The position numbers and the translations under genes were made by a program. Below are positions 1 to 8,777 of a DNA stretch of 14,391 nt, piece after piece (the first letter of the stretch is position 1; every line of letters starts with the position of its first letter). A model generated the notes under the pieces. That model was given only the letters and a program-made list of their open reading frames with translations. It had not been told where the DNA came from and did not search any database. Source of the stretch: Russula earlei (Eukaryota > Basidiomycota > Agaricomycetes > Russulales > Russulaceae); contig JAGFNK010001138.1 in the NCBI GenBank assembly GCA_025769875.1, positions 1-14,391 of the forward strand, in the 5' to 3' direction.

Positions 1-2236
1 TTGAATCGAGACCATACTCTCTCGAGTTTCGACATTGGACCGAGCCGATCCCTGAATTCTATCGCACGGTCGTAAAAATCATCGGCGGTAGAAATAAGGG
101 AAGGAGGAGAGTTGTGGACAAGAATGATGATGTCTGAGCGCCGTTCGGAATGATTGATGATGATTACCGGCCCACCCGATGCAGCCAAAGCGAGCGCGTC
201 GAAAGAAGGTTCCTTAAGGAAACAGTCGAATCCCGGCAGAGCTCGGACTTGCGAAATAAGCTTGTCACGATCATTCAGAAGCTTCCATTGTTGCAACAGG
301 AGAAGACCGTTTCGATCCATTCCCTCCAAATCATCGTCGCCATCACCATTGGTACTGGTCGATGAGACGGTCAATACCCGCCGCCTCGAGGTCCCGACTA
401 ATGGCCACAAACTTGTCTGCTAGACACGGATCGGCTACACAAAGTTGATCAATTGGGGTACGAAAACCACGCATCTGTGACCAGAGTAGAGCTCTTCCTC
501 GTTCAAGGACCTCGATGGCCCGATGAAGTTGACCAGCATGGATGTGATAGGATGCGTAATCCAACGGCAGTACCTCGTAAAATTTGCGCATGGCAACAAG
601 TTGGAAATGCTGCGTATCGAGTGTCGGTGCGAAGGTAAGAGAGTCTTGCATCAATGACATGGCACAGTTGTATGCAGTGGAGACACAGGGCTGTTCAAAC
701 GCGTGTGAAAACAGCGCCCAGTCGCACGCAAATTGGAAGCGGTCTGATGTCCTGGCAAGTGGATTGTTGACCGCCACGGGGAAGAGTTGCATGAATTCAT
801 CAAAGTCCCTTTTGTAATGGAACAAGTCAAAGCGTGTTTTCAGATCTATCGACAGCCATTGCGCGGTCTCAAAGTGGCCTTGCGACAGAACTTGGGCGAT
901 AAGCAGATCCCGATTGATGGAAATTGCTTCGTCGAGGTAGTGGATGTCATGAGTGCGAGAAAAGGCCTCGCGGAGGACATAGTGGAAGGTGCCGCTAGCA
1001 AGTTTTGCATTGAAACTACTGGGGTGATAATAAGTACGCAAAAGTCGATAATACTTGACGGCTTGTTCGATGTCCGGCATATCGCTAACGCGAGGGACTG
1101 CGAAAAGCGCATGAATATGTCGTCGGTCCATCGACGTGTTGTCACTGCCTGACTGGGAGATGGACGCAATCAGGTCCTGAAATGGGGGAACGCCATGAGG
1201 TATGGGTATTAAACTGGAGTGTTCAATGCGTTTGACACCAAAGTCATAGTCACGCGAACGCTGAAGGTAGTCAAGCGGTTCGAGGATGGCAGGGCGAAGC
1301 GGATCTTCAAGAGAAGCTTCGGCAAGCAAGGCACGAAACCGGCAGATCTCCTTCTCGATGTACTCCGGCTTCCCACGAAGAAATGATTGTTTAGACGCAA
1401 ACAAGGCAACTAACCTCAAAGCAGCTGGAAAAGCGGTGGGGAGGGCAACAATGTTGTCTAGGATGGCCAATCCCTCTTCGTAAACATCATTCGAAAGAGT
1501 GTGCAGGAAGTGGTCATGGAGTGACTCGGCAAGCGCGATGGATACTGCGGGGCGTAAATCCGGTAGGCATCTGTTCGCCTCTCTGAGGCATTCAATAACT
1601 TTCTCGGAAAGTGGTCTTAGCTCTGCCGATCTTGGAAACCAAGTATTTACAGCGTTAACCAAGGCCTCGATGGAGACAATGAACTCGGCTTTGGGGGCAT
1701 CAGATTCGAGAAGGTCGTGGCAGAGGGTTGCCATCTCATCAATGTTCCACACCATATCTCCGGACTCCAACTTTATCTGGAGCGCCAACATATCGACAAG
1801 AAATTTGGCGATATCATTGGGTGGTAAATAGAAGGGTTGGTTGTGGAGATAACGAAGGCATCTGATGCACCACTTGACATCTTCGGGCTGCCTGGACTCA
1901 TAGGAGCGAAGATAGAGGGAGAGCGTGAGGAGAACGAACAAGTCGACGATGTTCATAGGGCATTCATCCCAGGGAAGGAATATTGCTTCGGTGCGATAGC
2001 GCATCGATTGTTCGAGGTCATCCTGGTGTCCCGACAAGCAAAACCGCTCATATCGTGCGATTGCCAGGCGTTGAACGCAGTAGACGCGCTGCGGATGGGA
2101 TCGGGATAAGGACAACATGACATTGTGAAATCCAGAAATGTCATTATCAATTTCACGGAGACGAACTGATCGGATGAAATATAAGGCGATCAATCCAACA
2201 TATAAGAATTCCAAACTCACGTTGGGGGTCACCCAT
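1..2236 (-). CDS. TPR/CHAT-domain protein, 3' part cut by window edge, one internal frameshift
   Basis: Minus-strand gene. The start is an ATG at 2234-2236 giving MGDPQ; a 55-nt intron at 2166-2220 (GTGAGT...CAG) then joins in frame to LRLREIDND at 2165. About 600 residues of helical, TPR-like repeats follow (for example LMQDSLTFAPTLDTQHF, then QLHRAIEVLERGRALLWSQM). This block ending in ERGRALLW, then a linker and a CHAT domain, is the usual order in the TPR/CHAT proteins of agaric fungi. The CHAT start is visible at about 95-180 (GGPVIIINHSERRSDIIILV, then HNSPPSLIS), and the frame is still open at base 1. The TPR frame stops at 343-345, whereas linker and CHAT read in another frame that is open from about 385 down to 1; no intron of plausible size reconciles them, so a one-base indel near 377-385 is inferred. 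CHAT is a caspase-like fold (known); the role of this protein is unknown. It may be a pseudogene or hold a sequencing error. Confidence 0.8.
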
Positions 2237-2749
2237 TCGATAATCGGGTTTATTCAAAGAATGTCGATAGATCAATGGATCACAGACCCTCACCCTGATG
2301 GAGTGGGGGAAGGAGGCAGGGGTCTAAGTGATGATCAGCGGCGGCGGTACTCCAAGGACCGTACGTCTCCGGTCGTAAACTTTACTACGCAGTCTGGAGA
2401 TGCCAATAGCATGTAGTACATATTATTAGTAACAAAGTCATCCACTAGTGCTTGCTACACGCAGCGGGGACGGTATCATTCTTTCATTATAACACCGTTC
2501 AGTGCGATTCTCTCGGGCCGCGTCATCATCAGCTTTCTCCAGTTCAACCCCTGGCACCAAGTATCCACTGTAAGAATATTAATATGATTAGACAAGGATT
2601 CGCACTGGTCAAGCCTCAAGGATGGGAATATAGTGTTAACGTCATCGAGGCCGCCATCGTCATCGCCTCATGGGCTACGTTTCCCCGCAAATCGATGGCT
2701 CGCTTGTGCTCGCGGTCAAGTCGTTGCCTACACCCGCCGCCAGACAGTA
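2237..2749. other. Intergenic region between divergent CHAT and PQ-loop genes
   Basis: About 0.5 kb without a convincing gene. It must hold the promoters of the minus-strand CHAT gene and the plus-strand PQ-loop copy A. A plus-strand frame at 2452-2772 is open, but it has no recognisable motif and overlaps the PQ-loop first exon in another frame. The sequence just before the PQ-loop start is not similar to the corresponding sequence before copy B, so the duplication border lies at about 2750. Confidence 0.5.
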
Positions 2750-3826
2750 ATGCCCATGAACGTCGTGGTTGAGAACGTATTCGGAACCATGGGTTACTGT
2801 AATCCGCTGCCCCACTTCCCGTAACTGACTTGTCCCCCCTCAAAAACAGGTGCGATCTTCTGGACCATCCAGCTCATCCCGCAACTCGTCCAGAGCTGGC
2901 GCACCAAGTCCACCACAGGTCTCTCACCCTATCTCGTGTAAGCCGCGCCCCCACATCTCCTTCTTCTCCCCTCTTTCTGGCAACCACGCGACGCGCCGCT
3001 GAGAGGACGAGCCTTGCCCACAGCTTTCCACTGGGGCGTCGCCTCGCTCCCTCTCCGCGTCTACATCATCGTGCAGGACTCGAACGTGCCGTTGATCGTG
3101 CAGCCGCAGCTCCTGGGCCTCTTCTCGCTGCTCTCGTGGGGCCAGTGCATGTACTACGGCGCGGGGCGCTCACGCGCGTGGTGCGCCACCGTGCTCTGTG
3201 TCACGCTGGCGCTCTGGGGCACGCTCGAAGCGGCGCTGGGCTGGTGTTTGCTCTCCGCGTACGTTGACCTCTCCTTTCACGTCACCTTTTTTTTTTCCGC
3301 GTGCTGACTGGCTGTTGTGCGTGGCGCGCGGGGGTTGGCTTGGTCGCCGTACAGGCGCGGCACCGCACCGCACGCACGCGGGCGTGCGCTTCTTCGGGGT
3401 CCTGAGTTCAGCCCTGCTCTCCGTTGCTCTCCTGTGAGCGTCCGTCGACGATTTGTTCCCCCCCGTTCACCTGACTAAGGTCCAATACCCCTTCCTCGGT
3501 CCCCCATCTGTCGGCCGAGAGACCGCAATACTACGAGATCTACAAACACGGCACGGTCAGAGGGATCTCGCTCCCGTTCATGGCCATTGACCTCCTCCGC
3601 GGCATCTTTTTGATCCTCTCGCTCGTCTTCAAGCGCCAGGTGTACGCCCTCGCGGCCGTCGCACATGCACTCGTCGTGGTCCGCCATCGGACTACATAGT
3701 ACCGTGTGACATTCCTTGTTGACGGTTTTAGACTGGTGTGCGGCCATGTGACTCGGATAGGTCATGTACGGCCTCGTGCTCGTGTTGGCTTTGATCCTTA
3801 ACCCACGCTCCAAGAACGGGAATTGA
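2750..3826 (+). CDS. PQ-loop repeat membrane protein, copy A
   Basis: Model: join(2750..2792, 2850..2937, 3004..3245, 3355..3433, 3522..3678, 3761..3826), 224 residues. Two PQ-loop motifs are clear: IQLIPQLVQSW followed by RTKSTTGLSPY (Pro-Gln at 25-26) and LLPQYYEIYKHG (Pro-Gln at 152-153). Between and after them are hydrophobic spans such as PLIVQPQLLGLFSLLSWGQC and LPFMAIDLL, ending with VLVLALILNPRSKNGN. PQ-loop proteins (the cystinosin/SWEET-like superfamily) are multi-pass transporters, often of vacuole or lysosome; the substrate here is unknown. The first ATG in frame is used; 2756 is a second possible start. Least certain is intron 2: only acceptor 3003 keeps the frame with the strong gtaagc donor, adding GRALPTA; acceptor 3022 would break it. 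Intron 3 needs the donor GTTTGC at 3246. Intron 5 (3679-3760, donor gtccgc) is plausible but weak. Compared with copy B, exon 3 is 5 nt longer and exon 4 is 1 nt longer, so the frame is kept. Confidence 0.75.
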
Positions 3827-4283
3827 GGTCACGCGGTGGTGTTGGTGAGGATGCTGATGATGGTGGCACGTCAAGGGCAGTCGTGGCTTCTTCCAGGACA
3901 GCTTGGAGAAGGATCCTCGAGCACTGGCCCAGATCAAAGTATGAACCGCGAGCTAGCCCATGGTGTCATAGAAGAGATCGTCCTTTGCGGTTGATGTGAT
4001 CGTTGTAACTTGATGATTACCCGTTCGCGATCACCCTTTGTTCGCTGTGTACGTGTCGTTCGTGATGAATATCTGGTATGGATGTACAGATAGACCACCA
4101 AATGACTCATGAGAAAGCAGGCACATGTGAAAACCGTGGGGTACAAACACCCCGCTCTAAAATCGCAACTCCCTAGGTGGTCAAGTTGATACAATGCAAC
4201 GCACGCGACTCGTCCCAGTGCCGACACGGCTCACCTCGTCTTCCTCACTCTCACTTGGCCCTGCGCTACTGCCCCTGGCCGCG
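3827..4283. other. Intergenic DNA within duplication copy A
   Basis: This is the 3' flank of the PQ-loop gene up to the end of the kei1 fragment. It aligns with 7734-8204 in copy B. Its first part (to about 3952) corresponds to the longer C-terminal reading frame of copy B (7737-7943), which here is cut off early by the TGA at 3824-3826. No further gene is seen. Confidence 0.55.
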
Positions 4284-4747
4284 CTACACGAGTTGCTGTC
4301 GGTGGTTGATGACCCGCCGGTAAGCAAGCTCCATTGGGGGCGCCGAAGAAGTGGCGCGCGGACAAAGTCCTGCGAAAGATCTCGCGCTCCCTCGGCCGGT
4401 GGACCCTGCTGCGATGGGCATAGGAGGTGGTGGCGCTGATGATGGTAGAGGGGGAAGGAAGGTTGTGCAGAGGCAGCGGGGGTGGGGCGTTATGTGTAGT
4501 GCCGAGCCGAGGTCTACGTCCGCATCAACGCCGTCGTCATTGTTATCTCGATCAAGGGCCAGGAGGGGTTCTTCAGAGCCCGCAGCCTTGGCCCATACCA
4601 TGCGTCGATTGGTTCCTCGACGGAGATGTGTGCAGGCAAAACAGTAATAGAGAGCAGAAAAACATAACTTTTATATTCGAGAGACGGATCAGCATAGCGA
4701 TTCAGGCCATGTCAACGACGGACCTTGATGAGCCAGTTCGAGGATGC
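4284..4747 (-). pseudogene. kei1 3'-terminal fragment (duplicated last exon)
   Basis: Minus-strand copy of the end of kei1. Positions 4724-4747 match the end of kei1 exon 3 (...WLIK). A GTCCGT...AAAAG intron matches that of the intact gene at 8694-8756, and a final exon runs from 4667 to the stop at 4284. The final exon is still open and alignable: THLRRGTNR here against HHLRRGTYR in kei1, and LDRDNNDDGVDADVDLGS against LDRDHNDDGVDADVDLGA. It then drifts into a different C-terminus. The upstream exons with the first membrane segments are missing, because the sequence before 4747 is unrelated to kei1. I infer a non-functional fragment carried along by the duplication. Confidence 0.8.
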
Positions 4748-5115
4748 GCCCATGGATCGGTTCTTAAAGCGACAAGTTGAGAATAAATAAGGCCGCTTCT
4801 GGCTGGACTGGATGGAGATAACGACTTAAGGATTACCTATGAAAAGGATTATACATGGAGACTATTGCAACAAGTGGGGGTTTGGGGGCAACCAAGTGCT
4901 GAAGGTAAGTTTGCAAGCACCGCTCACAACCCATGCCATACTAGTAGAGTAGTCCATATAAGTACCTACTCCTTCCCTTTCTGTTTCTGATGACGCTTCC
5001 AGGCTTCTTCCATCCAAGGGTCCGGTGACCAGAGTATCCCCATCCGTCCTTCCTGCATCAGTATCGATCCTTCCAAACGTTCAGATCGTTTGAACGAAAG
5101 AGTGGCTGCTGTTCC
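4748..5115. other. No recognised gene
   Basis: This lies beyond the end of the duplication and downstream of the small secreted protein gene. On the minus strand, the frame of that gene stays open for a further 50 or so codons after its TGA (about 5113 to 4962, ending in WMEEAWKRHQKQKGKE), and a second minus frame is open too. I cannot decide whether this is 3' UTR, an extra exon or chance. Confidence 0.35.
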
Positions 5116-5338
5116 TCACCAGATCCCATCAAACGTGGTCGCGATCGCCGTTTGTTCGGAGATGTCCGCACCGTCTTCCCTGAATCCAGGGTTGGATTTG
5201 GTGCATCTCTGCAAGGTAAAGCTGACTTCGGAGGGGGGGAGAGAACCTGAAGAAATATGCATACCCTGATGGAAGAGCAAAGGATGGAACGATTCCAATG
5301 GCGAGGCAGAATATGGCAGCAATTTCAGACGCGCGCAT
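5116..5338 (-). CDS. Candidate small secreted protein with N-terminal signal peptide
   Basis: Model: complement(join(5116..5221, 5265..5338)), 59 residues. Exon 1 encodes MRASEIAAIFCLAIGIVPSF followed by ALPSG: a short polar start, a hydrophobic core and an Ala-rich cleavage region (after FA-LP), as expected of a secretory signal peptide. A short 43-nt intron (GTATGC...CAG, 5222-5264, phase 2) joins in frame to FTLQRCTKSNPGFREDG, then ADISEQTAIATTFDGIW and a TGA. The predicted mature part is about 35 residues with one Cys. A TATAAAG lies about 165 bp upstream of the start. Small secreted proteins are abundant in basidiomycetes, but I do not recognise a family or function. The 3' end is uncertain, since the frame resumes right after the stop. 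It lies in the unique spacer between the two duplication copies. Confidence 0.45.
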
Positions 5339-5502
5339 TATTACTTAGCAGTGAGTTTTTGGATTGTTGGGACTGAAATTGGTCCAAGTCGTCGAGGTAT
5401 GAACAAGATGTAGAGTGTGTAGAAAGACTGTCGGTATCCAGCACCGGCTAGTATGTAATGAATGGGAGCGCAGCTGGGGGTAATCGTAAACCCAGGCGTT
5501 GA

Positions 5503-5509
5503 CTTTATA
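5503..5509 (-). promoter_or_regulatory. TATA-like box upstream of the small secreted protein gene
   Basis: The minus strand reads TATAAAG here, about 165 bp before the ATG at 5336-5338. Motif and orientation fit a core promoter element for that gene, but such a short motif also occurs by chance. Confidence 0.3.
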
Positions 5510-6750
5510 CTGTAGTAGCCAGCCCCCCCAACCCCTCCCATCTTTTCGCGATTCTTCGATCAGGATTGTTAGGGATATCATCCCGTCAAGCCCCGTATCA
5601 CCATCGCCTGATGTTGATGCAATTGATGCATCAGCATTCCAGCCTTGCAATGCAACCTCGAAAGGAGCGAGCGCACGAATCATCAAGGTCGAGTGGCCAA
5701 CGAAAAGAGGGCAAGCAAGCCTGTTTGTCGTCATCGTTGGCAGTCCTATACTGTATGGCCTTCGAATATGGAGCGCGAGTTGTCGTTGGCAGGCCCAGTA
5801 CGACGCGATCTCGACAACCGTGGCCAGTCCAGTTTGCCGGTAAGCGCGCCTCTGTTGCTGGCGTTGTGGAGAGAACTGGTGCCATGCAGTGCCCTAGATC
5901 GTGATACCTTTCATCGAACAGCAGGACGTGAGTGATACTGCAGATACAACGCCAATACAGCCTGAGACCTAGGACCTGGTGTCTCCCTTGAGTATATGAA
6001 TCCAAACCAGGTGTCATCTCCCATATTATCGCAATGCCGGCGGCCACTGCTTCCGAGGCAAGGCAACCACACCCCATCTACGTTAAAGCGCCGGTATCGC
6101 GTCTCGCCCCATATCATGAGTGGTCCCAATCGGAAATTATGATGGACAACACGTCTAAAGCGAAGAGAGGGAGAACTCACGAAACCACGTCCAGGAGTGA
6201 CGGCCAAAGACTTGCTCCCTCCCAGTTGGCACGCACGCTGTCCAGCCACCACATGTTACCCTCGCACCCCAATTCGGCCGTCCACCACGCTCTGGAAGCT
6301 TCGGGTCTGACACAAGAACTCACTTTCTGATTCTGCTCACCTACACACTGCCCGATCCCTCGCATTGCCGCGTGGTTAATCCCAAAATGTACCAGTTCAC
6401 CGAAACGTGAAGCACCTACAAGGGCAATGATGATCGAATCTTAAGACACCTCAGCGCCTCTACCCATTCCAAAAAGTGAGGGAAACGACGACGTACCATG
6501 CCACAAGTCTGCATGCGTGGAAGCTTGATAATCCCGCACGTCTCACAATATCAACAATGTTTGCCCTGCGGGGTGATCACTCGGTTTGGAAGTTTGTCAG
6601 TAGGTGGGAATGAGAATGAAGCGTGCTGGACACGCGCGATCGCCTGTCCATCCATGTTGGGCGAGAAGAGGGATAAGACGGAGAGGTGGGGGATGATGAT
6701 GAGGAGGGCGGAATGCTGCGCGTGGACTTGCCTCGACCTCGAGATGCGGG
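5510..6750. other. Unique spacer, no convincing gene
   Basis: About 1.2 kb of the spacer between the duplication copies. Several overlapping minus-strand frames are open (5345-5734, 5631-6077, 5911-6252, 6177-6365), but none has a start, motif or composition that convinces. On the minus strand between about 6540 and 6180 there are GT-AG pairs (for example 6416-6496) that join to a plausible string DLWHGASRFGELVHFG then INHAAMRGIGQCV. The next intron needed would be only 34 nt, so this may be a decayed gene. No family is recognised. Confidence 0.4.
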
Positions 6751-7943
6751 ATGGTTGCGGTGGCTGGGGACGGCGGCTTCAGGCAGTCAGGGCGCGTGCG
6801 GAGGAGCAACGTTACCGTGAACGCCGTAGTTGAGAACATATTTGGAACCATGGGTTACTGTAATCCACTGCCCCACATCCCGTAACTGACTTGCTAAGGT
6901 GCGATCTTCTGGACCATCCAGCTCATCCCGCAGCTCGTCAAGAGCTGCCGCGCCAAGTCCACCACAGGTCTCTCACCCTATCTCGTGTAAGCCGCGCCCC
7001 CACATCTCCTCCTTCTTCTCCCCTCTTTCTGGCAACCACGCGACGCGCCGCTGAGAGGACAAGCCTTGCCCACAGCTTTCCTCTGGGGCGTCGCCTCGCT
7101 CCCTCCCGGCGTCTACGTCATCGTGCAGGACTGGAACGTGCCGTTGATCGTGCAGCCGCAGCTCCTGGGCCTCTTCTCGCTGCTCTCGTGGGGCCAGTGC
7201 ATGTACTACGGCGCGGGGCGCACACGCGCGTGGTGCGCCGCCGTGCTCGGTGTCACGCTGGCGCTCTGCGGCGCGCTCGAGGCGGCGCTGGTGTTTGCTC
7301 TCCGCGTGCGTTGACTTTTCCTTCCACGTCACCCCCTTTCTTTCCCGCGTGCTGACTGGCTGTGGATGGTGGGTGTGCGCGGCGCGCGGGGGTTGGCTTA
7401 GCCGTCGTACAGGCGCGGCACGCACGCGGGCAAAGCGGGCGTGCGCTTCTTCGGGGTCCTCAGTTCCGCCCTGCTCTCCATCGCTCTCCCGTGAGCGTCC
7501 GTCGACGGTTTGTCCCCCCCCCCCCCGTTCGGCTGACCAAGGTCTAACACCCCCCTTTCTCGGTCCCCGTCCTGTCGGCCGAGAGGCCGCAATACTACGA
7601 GATCTACAAACATGGCGCGGTCATAGGGATCTCGCTCCCGTTCATGGCCATTGACCTCCTCGGTGGCGTCTTTTCGATCCTCTCGCTCGTCTTCAAGCGC
7701 CATATCTCGCTGAAGGGGTTTTTGCCTGGATAGGACATGGATGGCCTCGTGCTCGTGTTGGCTCTGGTCCTTGATCCACGCTCCGAGAATGATGGGGAAC
7801 CGAGGTCACGCGATGGCATTGGTGGCGCTGATGGTGGCACGGCAAGGGCAGTCGTGCCTGAACCTGGGTTCCAGGACAGCATGGAGAAAGATCCCGTAGT
7901 AGGAGACCCTCGAACACGAATCTCAGTACGAACCGCGAGTTAG
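6751..7943 (+). pseudogene. PQ-loop repeat membrane protein, copy B, altered at both ends
   Basis: Exons equivalent to copy A: ..6853, 6899..6986, 7056..7292, 7413..7490, 7586... Both PQ-loop motifs are kept (IQLIPQLV and PPQYYEIYKHG), as are the membrane spans. Two lesions are seen. First, the ATG used in copy A is GTG here (6817-6819). The nearest in-frame upstream ATG is 6751-6753, in DNA not shared with copy A; it would add a new N-terminus (MVAVAGDGGFRQSGRVRRSN...). Second, a deletion of roughly 90 nt removes the end of exon 5 and the intron 5 donor, so the frame reads LVFKRHISLKGFLPG and stops at 7731-7733, giving about 217 residues from 6751. The old last exon follows, now detached: MDGLVLVLALVLDPRSEN from 7737, open to a TAG at 7941-7943. 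The last membrane segment is therefore lost. Intron 1 is 45 nt against 57 in copy A. It could still be transcribed; I judge it a decaying copy. Confidence 0.65.
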
Positions 7944-8777
7944 CCCATGGTGACTTGACGCTTTTAAGGTGACATTGTCCTCTGCGGTTAATATAATCGT
8001 TGCGACTTGATAATTACCTGTGCGATCGCCCTGTGACGCTGTGCACATGCCGTTCGTGACGAATAACATTAATTGACTTTGGTACAGATAGACCACCAGA
8101 TGACTCATAAGATGAGAAGGAAGCGCACGTGAGAATCTAAAAAACCCCGTGTGATGGTACAAGCACCCCGCTCTAAAATCGCAGCTCCCTCAAGGTAATC
8201 GATACTATGCGCGGACGCGACTCGTCCCAGTGCCGACGCTGCTCACCTCGTCTTCTTCACCCTCGCTTGGCCCTGCGCTACTGCCCCCGGCTATACTACT
8301 CGAGGTGCTGTCGGTGGTTCCTGAGCCGCCGGCAAGGAGGCTCCCACGTGTACGTCGAGGGCGCCGAGGCGGTGGTGCGCTGACAAAGTCTGCGAAAGAT
8401 CCCACGCTCCCTGGGCCGGCGGACCTGCTGCGATGAGCATAGGAAGTAGTAGAGGGGGAGGAAGGAAGGCTGTGCAAAGGCAGTGGGGGTGGGGCGTTAT
8501 ATGTAGCGCCGAGGTCTACGTCGGCATCGACGCCGTCGTCATTGTGATCTCGATCGAGGGCAGGAAGGGCAGAGAATGGGTTCTTCAGAGGCGTGCAGCC
8601 TGGGCCCATACTCGAGCGTGAAAGAGGTAGTGAGCGATAGGTTCCTCGACGGAGATGGTGTGCGAAGGAATATAAGAGAGCAGCAAAATAAAACTTTTAT
8701 GTTCGAGGGAGGGAAAATAAGAAGGGCGGACGTTACGGCCATGTCACACGACGGACCTTGATGAGCCAGCCGAGGAT
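6817..8777 (+). repeat. Direct segmental duplication, copy B
   Basis: This matches 2756-4747 in direct orientation and includes the PQ-loop gene copy B, the shared intergenic DNA and the last part of kei1. Unlike copy A, the right border runs without interruption into the complete kei1, so this is the ancestral setting of the PQ-loop/kei1 convergent pair, at least on its right side. The left border is at the PQ-loop start codon, and the DNA before it differs from copy A. Confidence 0.9.
7944..8204. other. Convergent intergenic region, PQ-loop copy B / kei1
   Basis: About 260 bp between the detached last exon of PQ-loop copy B and the kei1 stop codon. It is shared with copy A, presumably holds the 3' ends of both convergent transcripts, and shows no gene. 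Confidence 0.5.

Larger units (their letters stand above)
2756..4747 (+). repeat. Direct segmental duplication, copy A
   Basis: This stretch matches 6817-8777 in the same orientation, through exons, introns and intergenic DNA. Similarity starts at the PQ-loop start (ATGAACG here, GTGAACG in copy B) and ends inside kei1 after the shared string gatgagccag...gaggatg, beyond which the sequences differ. Introns align nearly as well as exons, which suggests a fairly recent duplication. Only copy B continues into a complete kei1, so the kei1 end here is derived. I saw no terminal inverted repeats or transposase gene, so this looks like segmental duplication and not a transposon. Confidence 0.9.

Noticed and set aside
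2166..2232. CHAT gene start at the GTG codon 2230-2232, reading straight through
   Set aside because: An ATG at 2234-2236 with a normal 55-nt GTGAGT...CAG intron gives a standard eukaryotic start in frame; GTG initiation is not expected here.
2830..3267. Long alternative frame across PQ-loop exon 3 in copy A, mirrored at 6891-7355 in copy B
   Set aside because: Both copies keep it open, but it is Arg/Ala/Leu-rich as expected for a shifted frame of GC-rich DNA, and the other frame carries the conserved PQ-loop motifs and membrane segments.
2756..4747. Duplicated block as a transposable element
   Set aside because: No terminal inverted repeats, no transposase or reverse transcriptase, and the borders fall inside ordinary genes.
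6121..6180. GTGAGT...TTTAG as an intron on the minus strand (6155-6180)
   Set aside because: It would be only 26 nt, shorter than a workable spliceosomal intron.
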